From assembly GCF_003572205.1 (NCBI RefSeq), contig NZ_QXNY01000010.1, forward strand, positions 1-64,000: a DNA stretch of 64,000 bases. The letters run 5' to 3'. A model generated the notes under the pieces. It had not been told where the DNA came from and searched no databases. It worked only from the letters and a program-made list of their open reading frames with translations. The stretch is from Algihabitans albus. GTDB lineage: Bacteria > Pseudomonadota > Alphaproteobacteria > Kiloniellales > DSM-21159. Each line of letters begins with the position of its first letter. Position 1 is the first letter of the stretch. A program made the position numbers and the translations under genes. This document shows, piece by piece, positions 15,694 to 23,233 of the stretch.

Positions 15694-16713
15694 ATGGGAG
15701 CGTTGGGCGGACACAGCGAAACCGGTTCAGTGTTTCAGCGTCGCGACAGTATTTCCGTAAAGCACAACCCACGAGAAAAACAGTACGGCATCGAATCGCC
15801 CGTGCGCGGATCGAGCGAGACGCCCCTTTCGGACTTCGAAGAGTCCCAAAAGCGAGCGCGACTGGCTCGAACGATCGAAGGCGAAATCATTCCAAGGTTG
15901 AAGCTCGCTCATGGCACGTCGGAGAGCGGGCAAGCGGAAAACGGCATGCCGGTGGTGCTCGACATGCATCGGGTTCCGAATGCGAGCGACATCGAAGCCT
16001 TCGCCAAGCTGGTCATCTCCCAGGACGTCGGCGTTGCCCTGGCGCATCTGGAGCTGCTGCGCGCGCACGGCACATCGCTCGACTGCCTGTTTCTGGACTT
16101 GCTGGCGCCCTGCGCTCAGTTTCTGGGCGATCTCTGGCTGGCCGACGAGTGCAGCTTCATCGACGTCACCATCGGACTCGCCCGGCTGCAGCAGATCCTG
16201 CGCGAGCTCAGTCCCGACTTCGAAGCGGAAAACACCGACGAGGCACATCCCGGCCGGCGGATCCTGCTGATGCCCGCACCGGGCGAACAGCATGCCTTCG
16301 GCTTGTCCCTGGTCGAGCATTTCCTGCGTCGCGCCGGTTGGGAGGTCACGGTCGCCTCCGCGGACAACAGATCCGTCAGCAAGCTTCTGCGCAAAGAGTG
16401 GTTCACAGTTGTCGGTTTCTCCATGAGCCGTGTTGGGTTGCTCGATGGCCTGCAGTCCTGTATCCGATCTTTGCGTCAAGTGTCTCGCAATCCGGGTATC
16501 TCCTTCCTGGTAGGAGGTAACGCATTCAACGAACGTCCCGATCTGGTATCGCGTGCCGGAGCCGATGGGATGGCCGGAGATGGGTGCTTGGCGGTTCTGG
16601 AAGCCGATCGTTTGTCGGCGCCGCCCTGCGTGTCGGCCGCCGCCGCGCCGACGAGGAAAAACAGGAAGCACGATGGAGCCGCGGGTCTCGCACGACAGCG
16701 CCGTTCAGTTTAG
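15694..16713 (+). CDS. ppaA: PpaA/AerR-type cobalamin-binding antirepressor of PpsR
   Basis: Regulator (339 aa) that in Rhodobacter binds cobalamin and modulates the photosystem repressor PpsR/CrtJ. An N-terminal helical region (residues about 90-185, LELLRAHGTSLDCLFLDLL) resembles B12-binding helical bundles, followed by a B12-binding Rossmann-like domain: PAPGEQHAFGLSLVEHFLRR, GWEVTVASADNRS and FLVGGNAFNERPDL. A GGGGAGG ribosome site precedes the ATG. The last 30 residues are basic and variable. Its 3' end overlaps ppsR by 41 nt, so the repressor and antirepressor are co-expressed. Confidence 0.88.
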   Translation: MGALGGHSETGSVFQRRDSISVKHNPREKQYGIESPVRGSSETPLSDFEESQKRARLARTIEGEIIPRLKLAHGTSESGQAENGMPVVLDMHRVPNASDIEAFAKLVISQDVGVALAHLELLRAHGTSLDCLFLDLLAPCAQFLGDLWLADECSFIDVTIGLARLQQILRELSPDFEAENTDEAHPGRRILLMPAPGEQHAFGLSLVEHFLRRAGWEVTVASADNRSVSKLLRKEWFTVVGFSMSRVGLLDGLQSCIRSLRQVSRNPGISFLVGGNAFNERPDLVSRAGADGMAGDGCLAVLEADRLSAPPCVSAAAAPTRKNRKHDGAAGLARQRRSV

Positions 16714-18112
16714 GACGCCGGAGTCCTCGCTCGGGGATCTCGATGCCGGATTTGCGGCCGATCTCATTGCGACGGCGGCGGATATCGCCCTCGTCGTCAA
16801 TCCAGACGGTACCATTCACGACGTTGCCCTTGGGCCCGAATGCTCCAGCTTGGAAAGTGCCAAGTCCTGGATCGGACGGCCCTGGATCGAGACCGTTACC
16901 GTCGAAAGCCGAGCCAAAGTCGAACGACTGATCCACGAAGCTCAAGAGTCGGCGCCGCCGCGCTGGCGCGAAGTAAATCATATTTCGGCTGGCGACGAGT
17001 CCTTCTTGGTTCGCTACGCGGTCCTGCAGGCGGGGCAAAACGGCCGGATTGTCGCGATCGGCCGTGACCAAAGGGTGCTGACCGACGCGCAACAGCGCTT
17101 GATCGACTATCAGCAGTCTATGGAACGGGAGTACGCCCGCCTCCGCCACGCCGAGACGCGCTACCGGCTTTTATTCCAGATCTCATCTGAAGCCGTATTG
17201 ATCGTCGATGCCGGCAGCGGAAGCATCATCGATGCGAATCCGGCAGCCGCCAAGCTGCTCGGCAGCGGTGAAAAGCGCATCGCCGGCAAGGCTTTCCTCG
17301 ATCTCTTCAAACCGAAGTCGCGCCAGGCCGCGGAGACGCTTGTGGCAACGGTGCGCGCCGTCGGTAAGGCGGAGCGCACCGAAGCGACGCTGGCTTCGAC
17401 CAGTCAGCCGATCTCGATCTCCGCCACCCTGTTCCGCCAGGACAAGACGGTTCATATTCTTGTACGCCTTGCGCCACTCGTCGGGCCGCTCGATCAGAAG
17501 CAACCGCCTGAGGCCGAGACTCGCGTGGCCCGCGTGATGGAGAATTTGCCCGACGGCTTCGTGGTGACGGACCTCGGTCGGAAGATCCTGAGCGCCAACG
17601 CGGCTTTCCTGGAGATGGCTCAGCTGGTCGGCGACGAGCAGGCGATCGGCCAACCGCTCGAGCGCTGGCTCGGCCGTCCAGGTGTCGACAGCCAGGTGCT
17701 GGTGAAGTCCCTGCGCGAACAGGGATCGGTCAGCGACTATGCAACGGTGATCCACAGCGAACTGGGCACCACCGATGACGTGATGGTCTCGGCCGTATCG
17801 GTGGAGAACGGCGAGGAGCCCTGCATAGGCTTCGTCATCCGATCCATCGGTAAGCGGGTGGCAACGAGCTTCAGGCCAAGCGAAGAGCTGCCGCAGTCGG
17901 TCGAGCAACTGACGGAGTTGGTCGGCCGTGTCCCGCTCAAGGACCTCGTGCGCGATACCACCGATATCATCGAGCGGCTTTGTGTCGAGGCGGCTCTGAA
18001 ACTGACCGGCGACAATCGCGCTTCGGCGGCGCAGATGCTCGGTCTCAGCCGTCAGAGCCTCTATGCGAAGCTTCGGCGCTACGGCATCGGCGAGGAAACC
18101 GAAGCCGGGTAG
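16673..18112 (+). CDS. ppsR: photosystem repressor PpsR/CrtJ (PAS-PAS-HTH)
   Basis: Redox- and light-responsive repressor (479 aa) of bch and crt genes. Starting at MEPRVSHDSAVQF (SD AGGAAG upstream), it has an N-terminal PAS-like domain (about 25-135), a linker helix, PAS1 from YRLLFQISSEAVLIVDAG, PAS2 from VMENLPDGFVVTDLGRK, and a C-terminal Fis-type helix-turn-helix (NRASAAQMLGLSRQSLYAKL). A cysteine just before the HTH (IERLCVEAAL) matches the redox-active cysteine known in Rhodobacter PpsR/CrtJ. Its predicted operators (TGT-N12-ACA) are found in front of several operons in this window. Confidence 0.95.
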   Translation: MEPRVSHDSAVQFRTPESSLGDLDAGFAADLIATAADIALVVNPDGTIHDVALGPECSSLESAKSWIGRPWIETVTVESRAKVERLIHEAQESAPPRWREVNHISAGDESFLVRYAVLQAGQNGRIVAIGRDQRVLTDAQQRLIDYQQSMEREYARLRHAETRYRLLFQISSEAVLIVDAGSGSIIDANPAAAKLLGSGEKRIAGKAFLDLFKPKSRQAAETLVATVRAVGKAERTEATLASTSQPISISATLFRQDKTVHILVRLAPLVGPLDQKQPPEAETRVARVMENLPDGFVVTDLGRKILSANAAFLEMAQLVGDEQAIGQPLERWLGRPGVDSQVLVKSLREQGSVSDYATVIHSELGTTDDVMVSAVSVENGEEPCIGFVIRSIGKRVATSFRPSEELPQSVEQLTELVGRVPLKDLVRDTTDIIERLCVEAALKLTGDNRASAAQMLGLSRQSLYAKLRRYGIGEETEAG

Positions 18113-18212
18113 AGCCGATCCGGTTCCGGGAGATCGTCGTCCGGCTCCGTCTGCCGAACCGGCTTCAATCCGCATCTCCTTCGCGCGTCCGCTCTCGCCC
18201 CGAAACCGGAAA

Positions 18213-18226
18213 TTGATGCGTATCAA
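18213..18226. promoter_or_regulatory. perfect FNR/FnrL-type box upstream of bchG
   Basis: TTGAT-GCGT-ATCAA is a perfect match to the FNR/FnrL consensus TTGAT-N4-ATCAA. It lies 37 bp upstream of the bchG -35 hexamer, centred about 79 bp before the predicted start of transcription. The position suits an upstream-type activator site or a repressor role, or it may serve a second start further upstream. It sits in the 186-bp gap between ppsR and bchG. Confidence 0.7.
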
Positions 18227-18251
18227 AACTCGTCCGTCCGGGCGGAACGAT

Positions 18252-18295
18252 TGTCGCGTTTGCTTGACACTTTTTGACGTCAACATAACACTACA
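18252..18295 (+). promoter_or_regulatory. bchG promoter with paired PpsR operators at 26-bp pitch
   Basis: Operator 1 (18252-18269) is a perfect TGT-CGCGTTTGCTTG-ACA; operator 2 (18278-18295) is CGT-CAACATAACACT-ACA, one mismatch, starting exactly 26 bp later. The -35 hexamer TTGACA (18264-18269) is the end of operator 1. A TAACAC -10 (18286-18291), 16 bp on, is inside operator 2. Binding of PpsR to both would cover the whole promoter. The predicted start of transcription (about 18298) coincides with the bchG ATG at 18299. Confidence 0.68.
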
Positions 18296-18298
18296 GTC

Positions 18299-19234
18299 AT
18301 GAGCGATCGCGCAATCGAGACTGCCGCCCGCGCCCGCGCCTATCCGGCGCCAGGAACGGTGCTGGAGCTGCTGAAGCCGATCACCTGGTTCGCACCGATG
18401 TGGGCTCTCATGTGCGGCGTGGTGTCGTCCGGTGTGCCTCTGCTCGAGCGCTGGTGGGAAATTCTTCTGGGGATCGCGCTGGCCGGCCCGCTGGTCTGCG
18501 CCACCAGCCAAGCGGTCAACGACTGGTTCGACCGCCACGTCGACGCGATCAACGAACCGGATCGCCCGATCCCCTCGGGACGCGTCCCGGGCCGCTGGGG
18601 CCTCTACATAGCGGTGGTCTGGTCGGTCATGTCGCTGATCGTCGCCTGGGTCCTGGGCGTCTGGGTCTTCTGGGCGGCCTTGATCGGCCTTCTGCTGGCC
18701 TGGGCTTACTCGATGCCGCCGGCCCGCCTGAAGCTGAACGGCTGGTGGGGCAATGCCGCCTGTGGATTTGCCTACGAGGGCATCCCCTGGTTCACCGGAG
18801 CCGCCCTGATGATGGCGATGGCCCCCGACTGGAAGATCGTGATCCTGGCGGCGCTCTACTCCCTGGGCGCCCACGGCATCATGACCCTGAACGACTTCAA
18901 GGCGGTCGAAGGCGATCGGCAGATGGGTGTGCGCTCCCTGCCCGTACAGCTAGGAGTCGCGCGTGCCGCCAAGTTCGCCTGTCTGGTGATGGCGCTTCCC
19001 CAGGCCGTCGTGGTTTGGCTGCTGTTCGACTGGGGCCACCCCATCTACGCAGCCGCCGTTGCCGGCCTGCTTCTGCTCCAGCTTATCTTGATGATCCGCC
19101 TGATCGGCCGCCCGCGGGAACTGGCACCTTGGTACAACGCCACCGGTACGACCCTCTACGTCGCCGGAATGCTGATCTGCGCTTTCGCGATCCGCCCCGA
19201 AATGGCTGCGCTGACAGCCGTGGGCACGTCATGA
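18299..19234 (+). CDS. bchG: bacteriochlorophyll a synthase (geranylgeranyl transferase)
   Basis: UbiA-family prenyltransferase (311 aa) that esterifies bacteriochlorophyllide a with geranylgeranyl diphosphate. The Asp-rich site NDWFDRHVDAINEPDRPIPS is near residues 77-96 and the second site NDFKAVEGDRQMG near 198-210; eight to nine hydrophobic helices surround them. The N-terminus (MSDRAIETAARARAYP before LELLKPITWFAPMW) has the usual family length. No Shine-Dalgarno sequence precedes the ATG, and the likely -10 box is only 7 nt upstream, so the mRNA may be leaderless. Confidence 0.95.
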   Translation: MSDRAIETAARARAYPAPGTVLELLKPITWFAPMWALMCGVVSSGVPLLERWWEILLGIALAGPLVCATSQAVNDWFDRHVDAINEPDRPIPSGRVPGRWGLYIAVVWSVMSLIVAWVLGVWVFWAALIGLLLAWAYSMPPARLKLNGWWGNAACGFAYEGIPWFTGAALMMAMAPDWKIVILAALYSLGAHGIMTLNDFKAVEGDRQMGVRSLPVQLGVARAAKFACLVMALPQAVVVWLLFDWGHPIYAAAVAGLLLLQLILMIRLIGRPRELAPWYNATGTTLYVAGMLICAFAIRPEMAALTAVGTS

Positions 19235-19247
19235 GTGCAGACCTCCC

Positions 19248-20588
19248 ATGAGCCCGGCCGGATCTCTCGGTTGGCTCGGCATCCTTCGTCTGGGCCTGGT
19301 GCAAACGGCCCTCGGCGCCATCGTCGTGCTGACCACCTCGACCATAAACCGGATCATGGTGGTCGAACTGGCTCTGCCGGCGATGCTGCCCGGCGCCCTC
19401 GTCGCGCTGCACTACGCCTTGCAGGTTCTGCGCCCGCGCTGGGGCTACGGCTCGGACAAGGGCAGAAGACGCACGCCCTGGATCGTCGGCGGCATGGCGG
19501 CCTTGGCGCTCGGCGGGTTGGGTGCGGCCGTGGCGACGGCCTGGATGGCAAGCAACCTGCTCGCCGGTATCGCCCTGGCGACCGGCGCATTCGTGTTGAT
19601 CGGCGGCGGCGTGGGGGCCGCCGGTACGGCGCTGCTGACCTTGCTGGCGACCCAGGTTCCGGCGCGCCGGCGCGCGGCGGCGGCCACTCTGGTTTGGATG
19701 ATGATGATCGCAGGCTTCGTGATCACCGCGATGCTGGCCGGCCATTTTCTCGATCCCTTCTCGCCCCGGCGACTGGTGCTGGTCTCGGGTACGGTCTCCG
19801 GGCTTGCCTTTCTGCTGACCCTTCTGGCGCTTGCCGGGGTCGAGAGGACCGGCGCTCGCGGTGATACGCTTGCCCCGTCGCAGCCGCGCGTGGACGGCAG
19901 TTTCCGGGAAGCGCTCGAGCAGGTCTGGGCCGAACCCGAAGCGCGCCGCTTTGCGATCTTCGTCTTCGTCTCCATGCTGGCCTACAGCGCCCAGGACTTG
20001 ATCCTCGAACCCTTCGCGGGCACGGTCTTCGGGCTGACGCCGGGGCAATCGACCCAATTGGCCGGCGTGCAGCATGCCGGGGTTTTCGTCGGCATGCTGT
20101 TGGTCGGCGTCCTGGGAAGCGCGGCGCGGCAGCGCCGGATCGGATCGCTGCAGACCTGGATCGTCGGCGGTTGCATCGCTTCGGCTCTGGCCCTTGCCAA
20201 TCTCGCGTTCGGCGGCTTGATCGGCGGCGGCTGGCCGTTGCAACCCTCGGTCTTCGCGCTGGGCGTCGCCAACGGCGCCTTCGCGGTCGCCGCCATCGGC
20301 TCGATGATGAGACTGGCCACCAAAGGTGCGGGGTCACGTGAAGGCGTGCGGATGGGCCTTTGGGGCGCGGCTCAGGCCGTCGCCTTCGGCCTCGGCGGCT
20401 TTCTCGGAACCGCGGCCATCGATCTTGCGCGACTGACCATCGCCTCGCCGGCGGCCGCCTATGCGACCGTATTTCTCGCCGAGGGACTGCTGTTCCTGGT
20501 CGCGGCCCACCTCGCCATCGGCCTTGGCCGCAAGACGGAGACCGACTTCAAAACGACAGGCGTAAGCATGCCCGCCGCCAGCCAGTAG
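19248..20588 (+). CDS. bch2: Bch2/PucC-like bacteriochlorophyll delivery transporter-family protein
   Basis: 446-aa, twelve-helix major-facilitator protein of the PucC/LhaA/Bch2 branch, at the bchG-bchP position where Rhodobacter capsulatus carries orf428. Family features are TSTINRIMVVELALPAMLPG, YGSDKGRRRTPWIVGG and AQDLILEPFAGTVFGLTP, which align in plan with LhaA of this window (NRVMIVEL, QDVLLEPYGGEIL). The function, possibly pigment handling with BchG/BchP, is inferred. The ATG is 13 nt after bchG without an obvious ribosome site, so coupling to bchG translation is likely. Confidence 0.88.
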   Translation: MSPAGSLGWLGILRLGLVQTALGAIVVLTTSTINRIMVVELALPAMLPGALVALHYALQVLRPRWGYGSDKGRRRTPWIVGGMAALALGGLGAAVATAWMASNLLAGIALATGAFVLIGGGVGAAGTALLTLLATQVPARRRAAAATLVWMMMIAGFVITAMLAGHFLDPFSPRRLVLVSGTVSGLAFLLTLLALAGVERTGARGDTLAPSQPRVDGSFREALEQVWAEPEARRFAIFVFVSMLAYSAQDLILEPFAGTVFGLTPGQSTQLAGVQHAGVFVGMLLVGVLGSAARQRRIGSLQTWIVGGCIASALALANLAFGGLIGGGWPLQPSVFALGVANGAFAVAAIGSMMRLATKGAGSREGVRMGLWGAAQAVAFGLGGFLGTAAIDLARLTIASPAAAYATVFLAEGLLFLVAAHLAIGLGRKTETDFKTTGVSMPAASQ

Positions 20589-20610
20589 CGCGGGTCAGGA
20601 GGAGGCGACA

Positions 20611-21849
20611 ATGACTCAGGCAAACCATGTCCCGGAGCAGTTGCAGCCGGAGACTTCGGAGGTCTTCGACGTCATCGTGGTAGGCGGCGGCCCGGCCGGC
20701 GCGACGGCTGCCAGCGAGTTGGCGCGCGCCGGCCGATCCGTTCTGCTGCTCGACCGGGCCGGGCGGATCAAGCCCTGCGGCGGGGCCGTTCCACCCCGGC
20801 TGATCCGCGATTTCGCCATCCCAAATCACCTGCTCAAGGCGCGGATTACGAAAGCGCGCATGATCTCGCCGAGCGATCGCGGCGTCGACATGCCCATCGA
20901 GGGCGGCTACGTCGGCATGGTCGACCGCTGCGAGTTCGACGAGTGGCTGCGTGAGCGCGCCGCTAGCGACGGCGCAGAGCGCCGCACGGGCACCTTCGAG
21001 GCCTTCGAACGCGATAGAGATGGAACGGCCGTCATCTCCTACTCCAGAGGCGCGGCCTCCGGAGCCAAGCAGCTGATGCGCGCACGTGGCAGGCTGATCA
21101 TCGCCGCGGACGGCGCCCGCTCCCAGGTCGCCAAACAGGCAGGCATCCCCAATGCCGAGCGGGTTCCCTGCGTCTTCGCCTATCACGAGATCGTCGCCTC
21201 GCCGAAGCAAGAGTCCGAAAGCTTCGAGAGCGACCGCTGCGACGTCTACTATCAAGGTAAGCTCTCGCCGGACTTCTACGCCTGGGTCTTTCCGCACGGC
21301 GAGTCGACGAGTGTCGGCGTCGGATCCGCCAACAAGGGATTTTCCCTGCGCGGTGCCGTCGACGCCTTGCGAAGCTCCACCGGCATGAGCGGCAACGAGA
21401 CCATCCGCCGGGAGGGTGCGCCGATCCCACTGAAACCCCTGAAGCGTTGGGACAACGGTCGCGACGTAATCGCCGCCGGCGATGCGGCCGGAATCGTCGC
21501 TCCCGCCTCGGGTGAAGGAATCTACTACGCCATGCTCGGCGGCCAGTTGGCGGCTCATGCGGCCGAACGTACCTTGAGTACGGGCGATGTGCGACAGCTC
21601 ACCGGCGCCCGCAAAGAGTTCATGCGTGCGCATGGGCGGGTTTTCTGGATCCTCGGGATGATGCAGAAGTTCTGGTACTCGAGCGACCGGAGACGCGAGC
21701 GCTTCGTCTCCATCTGCCAGGATCCGGACGTCCAGTACCTGACTTGGCAGGCTTACATGGAGAAGAAGCTGGTCAAGGCCCGGCCCGGCGCACACCTGCG
21801 TATCTTCCTGAAAGACATGGCCCACCTGCTGCGCGTGGTGTCTCCGTGA
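20611..21849 (+). CDS. bchP: geranylgeranyl diphosphate/bacteriochlorophyll reductase
   Basis: FAD-dependent reductase (412 aa) that converts the geranylgeranyl tail of bacteriochlorophyll to phytyl. The N-terminal dinucleotide-binding motif VVGGGPAGATAASELARAG is at about residues 24-42, followed by KPCGGAVPPRL. The FAD/ribityl motif VIAAGDAAGIVAPASGEGI is near residue 285. An AGGAGGAGG ribosome site precedes the ATG. Length is normal for BchP. It lies in the bchG-bch2-bchP-tspO run. Confidence 0.96.
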   Translation: MTQANHVPEQLQPETSEVFDVIVVGGGPAGATAASELARAGRSVLLLDRAGRIKPCGGAVPPRLIRDFAIPNHLLKARITKARMISPSDRGVDMPIEGGYVGMVDRCEFDEWLRERAASDGAERRTGTFEAFERDRDGTAVISYSRGAASGAKQLMRARGRLIIAADGARSQVAKQAGIPNAERVPCVFAYHEIVASPKQESESFESDRCDVYYQGKLSPDFYAWVFPHGESTSVGVGSANKGFSLRGAVDALRSSTGMSGNETIRREGAPIPLKPLKRWDNGRDVIAAGDAAGIVAPASGEGIYYAMLGGQLAAHAAERTLSTGDVRQLTGARKEFMRAHGRVFWILGMMQKFWYSSDRRRERFVSICQDPDVQYLTWQAYMEKKLVKARPGAHLRIFLKDMAHLLRVVSP

Positions 21850-21896
21850 CCGACGGTCAGGGCACGACAGGACAAGATACGACAGGTCGGGGAACG

Positions 21897-22394
21897 ATGC
21901 TCCGATCAACGCGGCGCGACCAGAAGCTTCTGCCGATTCTGGTCGCCGCCGTCGTTGCGGTTCTGGTCGCTGCACTGGGCAGCACCATGACCGACCTGGG
22001 TCCTTGGTATCAGTCGCTCGAACAACCGAGCTGGAGACCGCCGGACTGGGCTTTCGGCGTGATCTGGACCGTCGTTCTGGGCCTGGCCGTGCTGTCCGCC
22101 GCGACCGCCTGGCGGGCGGCGCCGAACCGCGGCGTCCGCGACGCCCTGCTAATGCTGTTCCTGCTCAACGGCCTCCTGAATGTCCTCTGGTCGGCGTTGT
22201 TCTTCACCTTTCGCAGACCCGACTGGGCCTCGATCGAAGTTCTGTTTCTCTGGGCCTCGATCGCCGTGCTGATCGTGATCCTGTGGCGTTTTGCCCGAAT
22301 GGCCGCCTTGCTGTTGGTGCCCTATCTCGCGTGGGTCAGCGTGGCTGCCGCACTCAATCTGGCCGTGGTGCGAATGAATCCGCCCTTCGGTTGA
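21897..22394 (+). CDS. tspO: TspO/MBR family protein, copy 1 (divergent)
   Basis: Five-helix outer-membrane-type tryptophan-rich sensory protein family member (165 aa) that in Rhodobacter binds tetrapyrroles and tunes photosystem gene expression. Motifs: WYQSLEQPSWRPPDWAFGVIW (TspO signature, here with Glu-Gln where Lys is usual and VIW for PVW) and LNGLLNVLWSALFF. A GTG at 21846 overlapping the bchP stop (GTGA) would add 17 Gly/Thr-rich residues; the ATG at 21897 with GGGGA upstream is preferred. A second, more canonical TspO is at 37396-37893. Confidence 0.82.
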   Translation: MLRSTRRDQKLLPILVAAVVAVLVAALGSTMTDLGPWYQSLEQPSWRPPDWAFGVIWTVVLGLAVLSAATAWRAAPNRGVRDALLMLFLLNGLLNVLWSALFFTFRRPDWASIEVLFLWASIAVLIVILWRFARMAALLLVPYLAWVSVAAALNLAVVRMNPPFG

Positions 22395-22421
22395 GACAAA
22401 GAAAGGAAGGGAGAGACCGCT

Positions 22422-22946
22422 ATGGCCGTCTGGACGGACACGGAGGGACGCGGCGCCGGTCCACGGCGAAACAGCGCCGCGAAGACCCGAAGCAAGGCCG
22501 TCGCCCGCCCGCTGTTGCGGCTGGAAGACTACTTTGCCGGCCATACGCGCGCCTGGGGTCTCTTCCAGGATCGCTTCGGCAAGCTGAAGCGTCAGTTCGA
22601 TGTCGAGATAGAAGGCGACTGGGACGGAAAGAGACTGACCCTCACCGAAGACTTCGTCTACGACGACGGCCAGATTGAACAGCGCATCTGGCGCATCGTG
22701 CCGGATGGCCGGAACGGGTACCGCGGTACCGCAGACGACGTGATCGGCGAGGCCCGCGGTCGGGTCGTCGGTAACCAGCTTCACTGGCGTTATCGCTTCT
22801 CCCTGCCGCTCGGCACCAAGCGTCTGCTCGTCGATTTCGATGACCGCATGTTCCTGCAGTCGGACGGCAAGCTGATCAATCGCGCCCGGGTAACCAAGTT
22901 CGGCCTGCTTCTCGGGGAAGCGACGATCGTCTTCGCCAAAGGCTGA
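22422..22946 (+). CDS. DUF3833 family protein
   Basis: 174-aa soluble protein with the DUF3833 beta-rich pattern: LEDYFAGHTRAWGLFQDRF, then VEIEGDWDGKRLTLTEDFVYDDG, YRGTADDVIGEARG and NQLHWRYRF, ending with LINRARVTKFGLLLGEATI. Function is unknown; members are often predicted lipoproteins or small periplasmic/cytosolic proteins with a lipocalin-like fold, but no signal peptide is visible here. A GGAAGGGAGAG ribosome site precedes the ATG. It is the last gene of the bchG-bch2-bchP-tspO run, which suggests some tie to pigment or membrane homeostasis. Confidence 0.8.
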   Translation: MAVWTDTEGRGAGPRRNSAAKTRSKAVARPLLRLEDYFAGHTRAWGLFQDRFGKLKRQFDVEIEGDWDGKRLTLTEDFVYDDGQIEQRIWRIVPDGRNGYRGTADDVIGEARGRVVGNQLHWRYRFSLPLGTKRLLVDFDDRMFLQSDGKLINRARVTKFGLLLGEATIVFAKG

Positions 22947-23018
22947 TCGCCTCCGGTACTGGAGTCCCTCTCAGCAGAGCGGTCGTACCACAACGGACGC
23001 CCGCAAATCGGACAACCT

Positions 23019-23050
23019 CCGCAGTTCACCGGCGGGGCGGTGAGATGCGG
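23019..23050 (+). terminator. hairpin after the DUF3833 gene
   Basis: A 12-bp stem with one mismatch and one G-T pair (CCGCA-TTCACC side at 23019-23030 with GGTGAG-TGCGG side at 23039-23050) encloses an 8-nt loop, 73 nt after the plus-strand stop. No T-run follows, so it would act as a factor-assisted terminator or mRNA 3' stabiliser. Confidence 0.4.
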
Positions 23051-23100
23051 TCCGCTCACGTGCCGACCGAAGGCCTTGAACGGCCACAACTCAAATCAAA

Positions 23101-23144
23101 CGGGAAAAGAAAAAGGGCCGCCTTCATGATGGAGGAGACGGCCC
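23101..23144 (-). terminator. second intrinsic terminator of the puf operon
   Basis: On the minus strand a stem GGGCCG/CGGCCC (23144-23139 with 23120-23115), extended after one mismatch by four more pairs, is followed by TTTTTCTTTT. It lies about 90 nt after the pufC stop and backs up the terminator at 23182-23226. Confidence 0.75.
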
Positions 23145-23181
23145 GAGTGGAGGGTCTTGACTGGCCTGAGACGGCTTGGAG

Positions 23182-23226
23182 CAAAAACGCGATCGTTCGG
23201 GCTTTCTAGCGGTCCGAACGATCGCG
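23182..23226 (-). terminator. first intrinsic terminator of the puf operon
   Basis: A perfect 13-bp stem (CGCGATCGTTCGG at 23188-23200 with its complement at 23214-23226) and a 13-nt loop lie 8 nt downstream of the pufC stop. On the minus strand the stem is followed directly by TTTTTGC. Confidence 0.8.
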
Positions 23227-23233
23227 GTCCGGT

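Noticed and set aside
17183-18874. 563-codon minus-strand frame across ppsR and bchG
   Set aside because: Covers two real plus-strand genes and their promoter; low-complexity composition.
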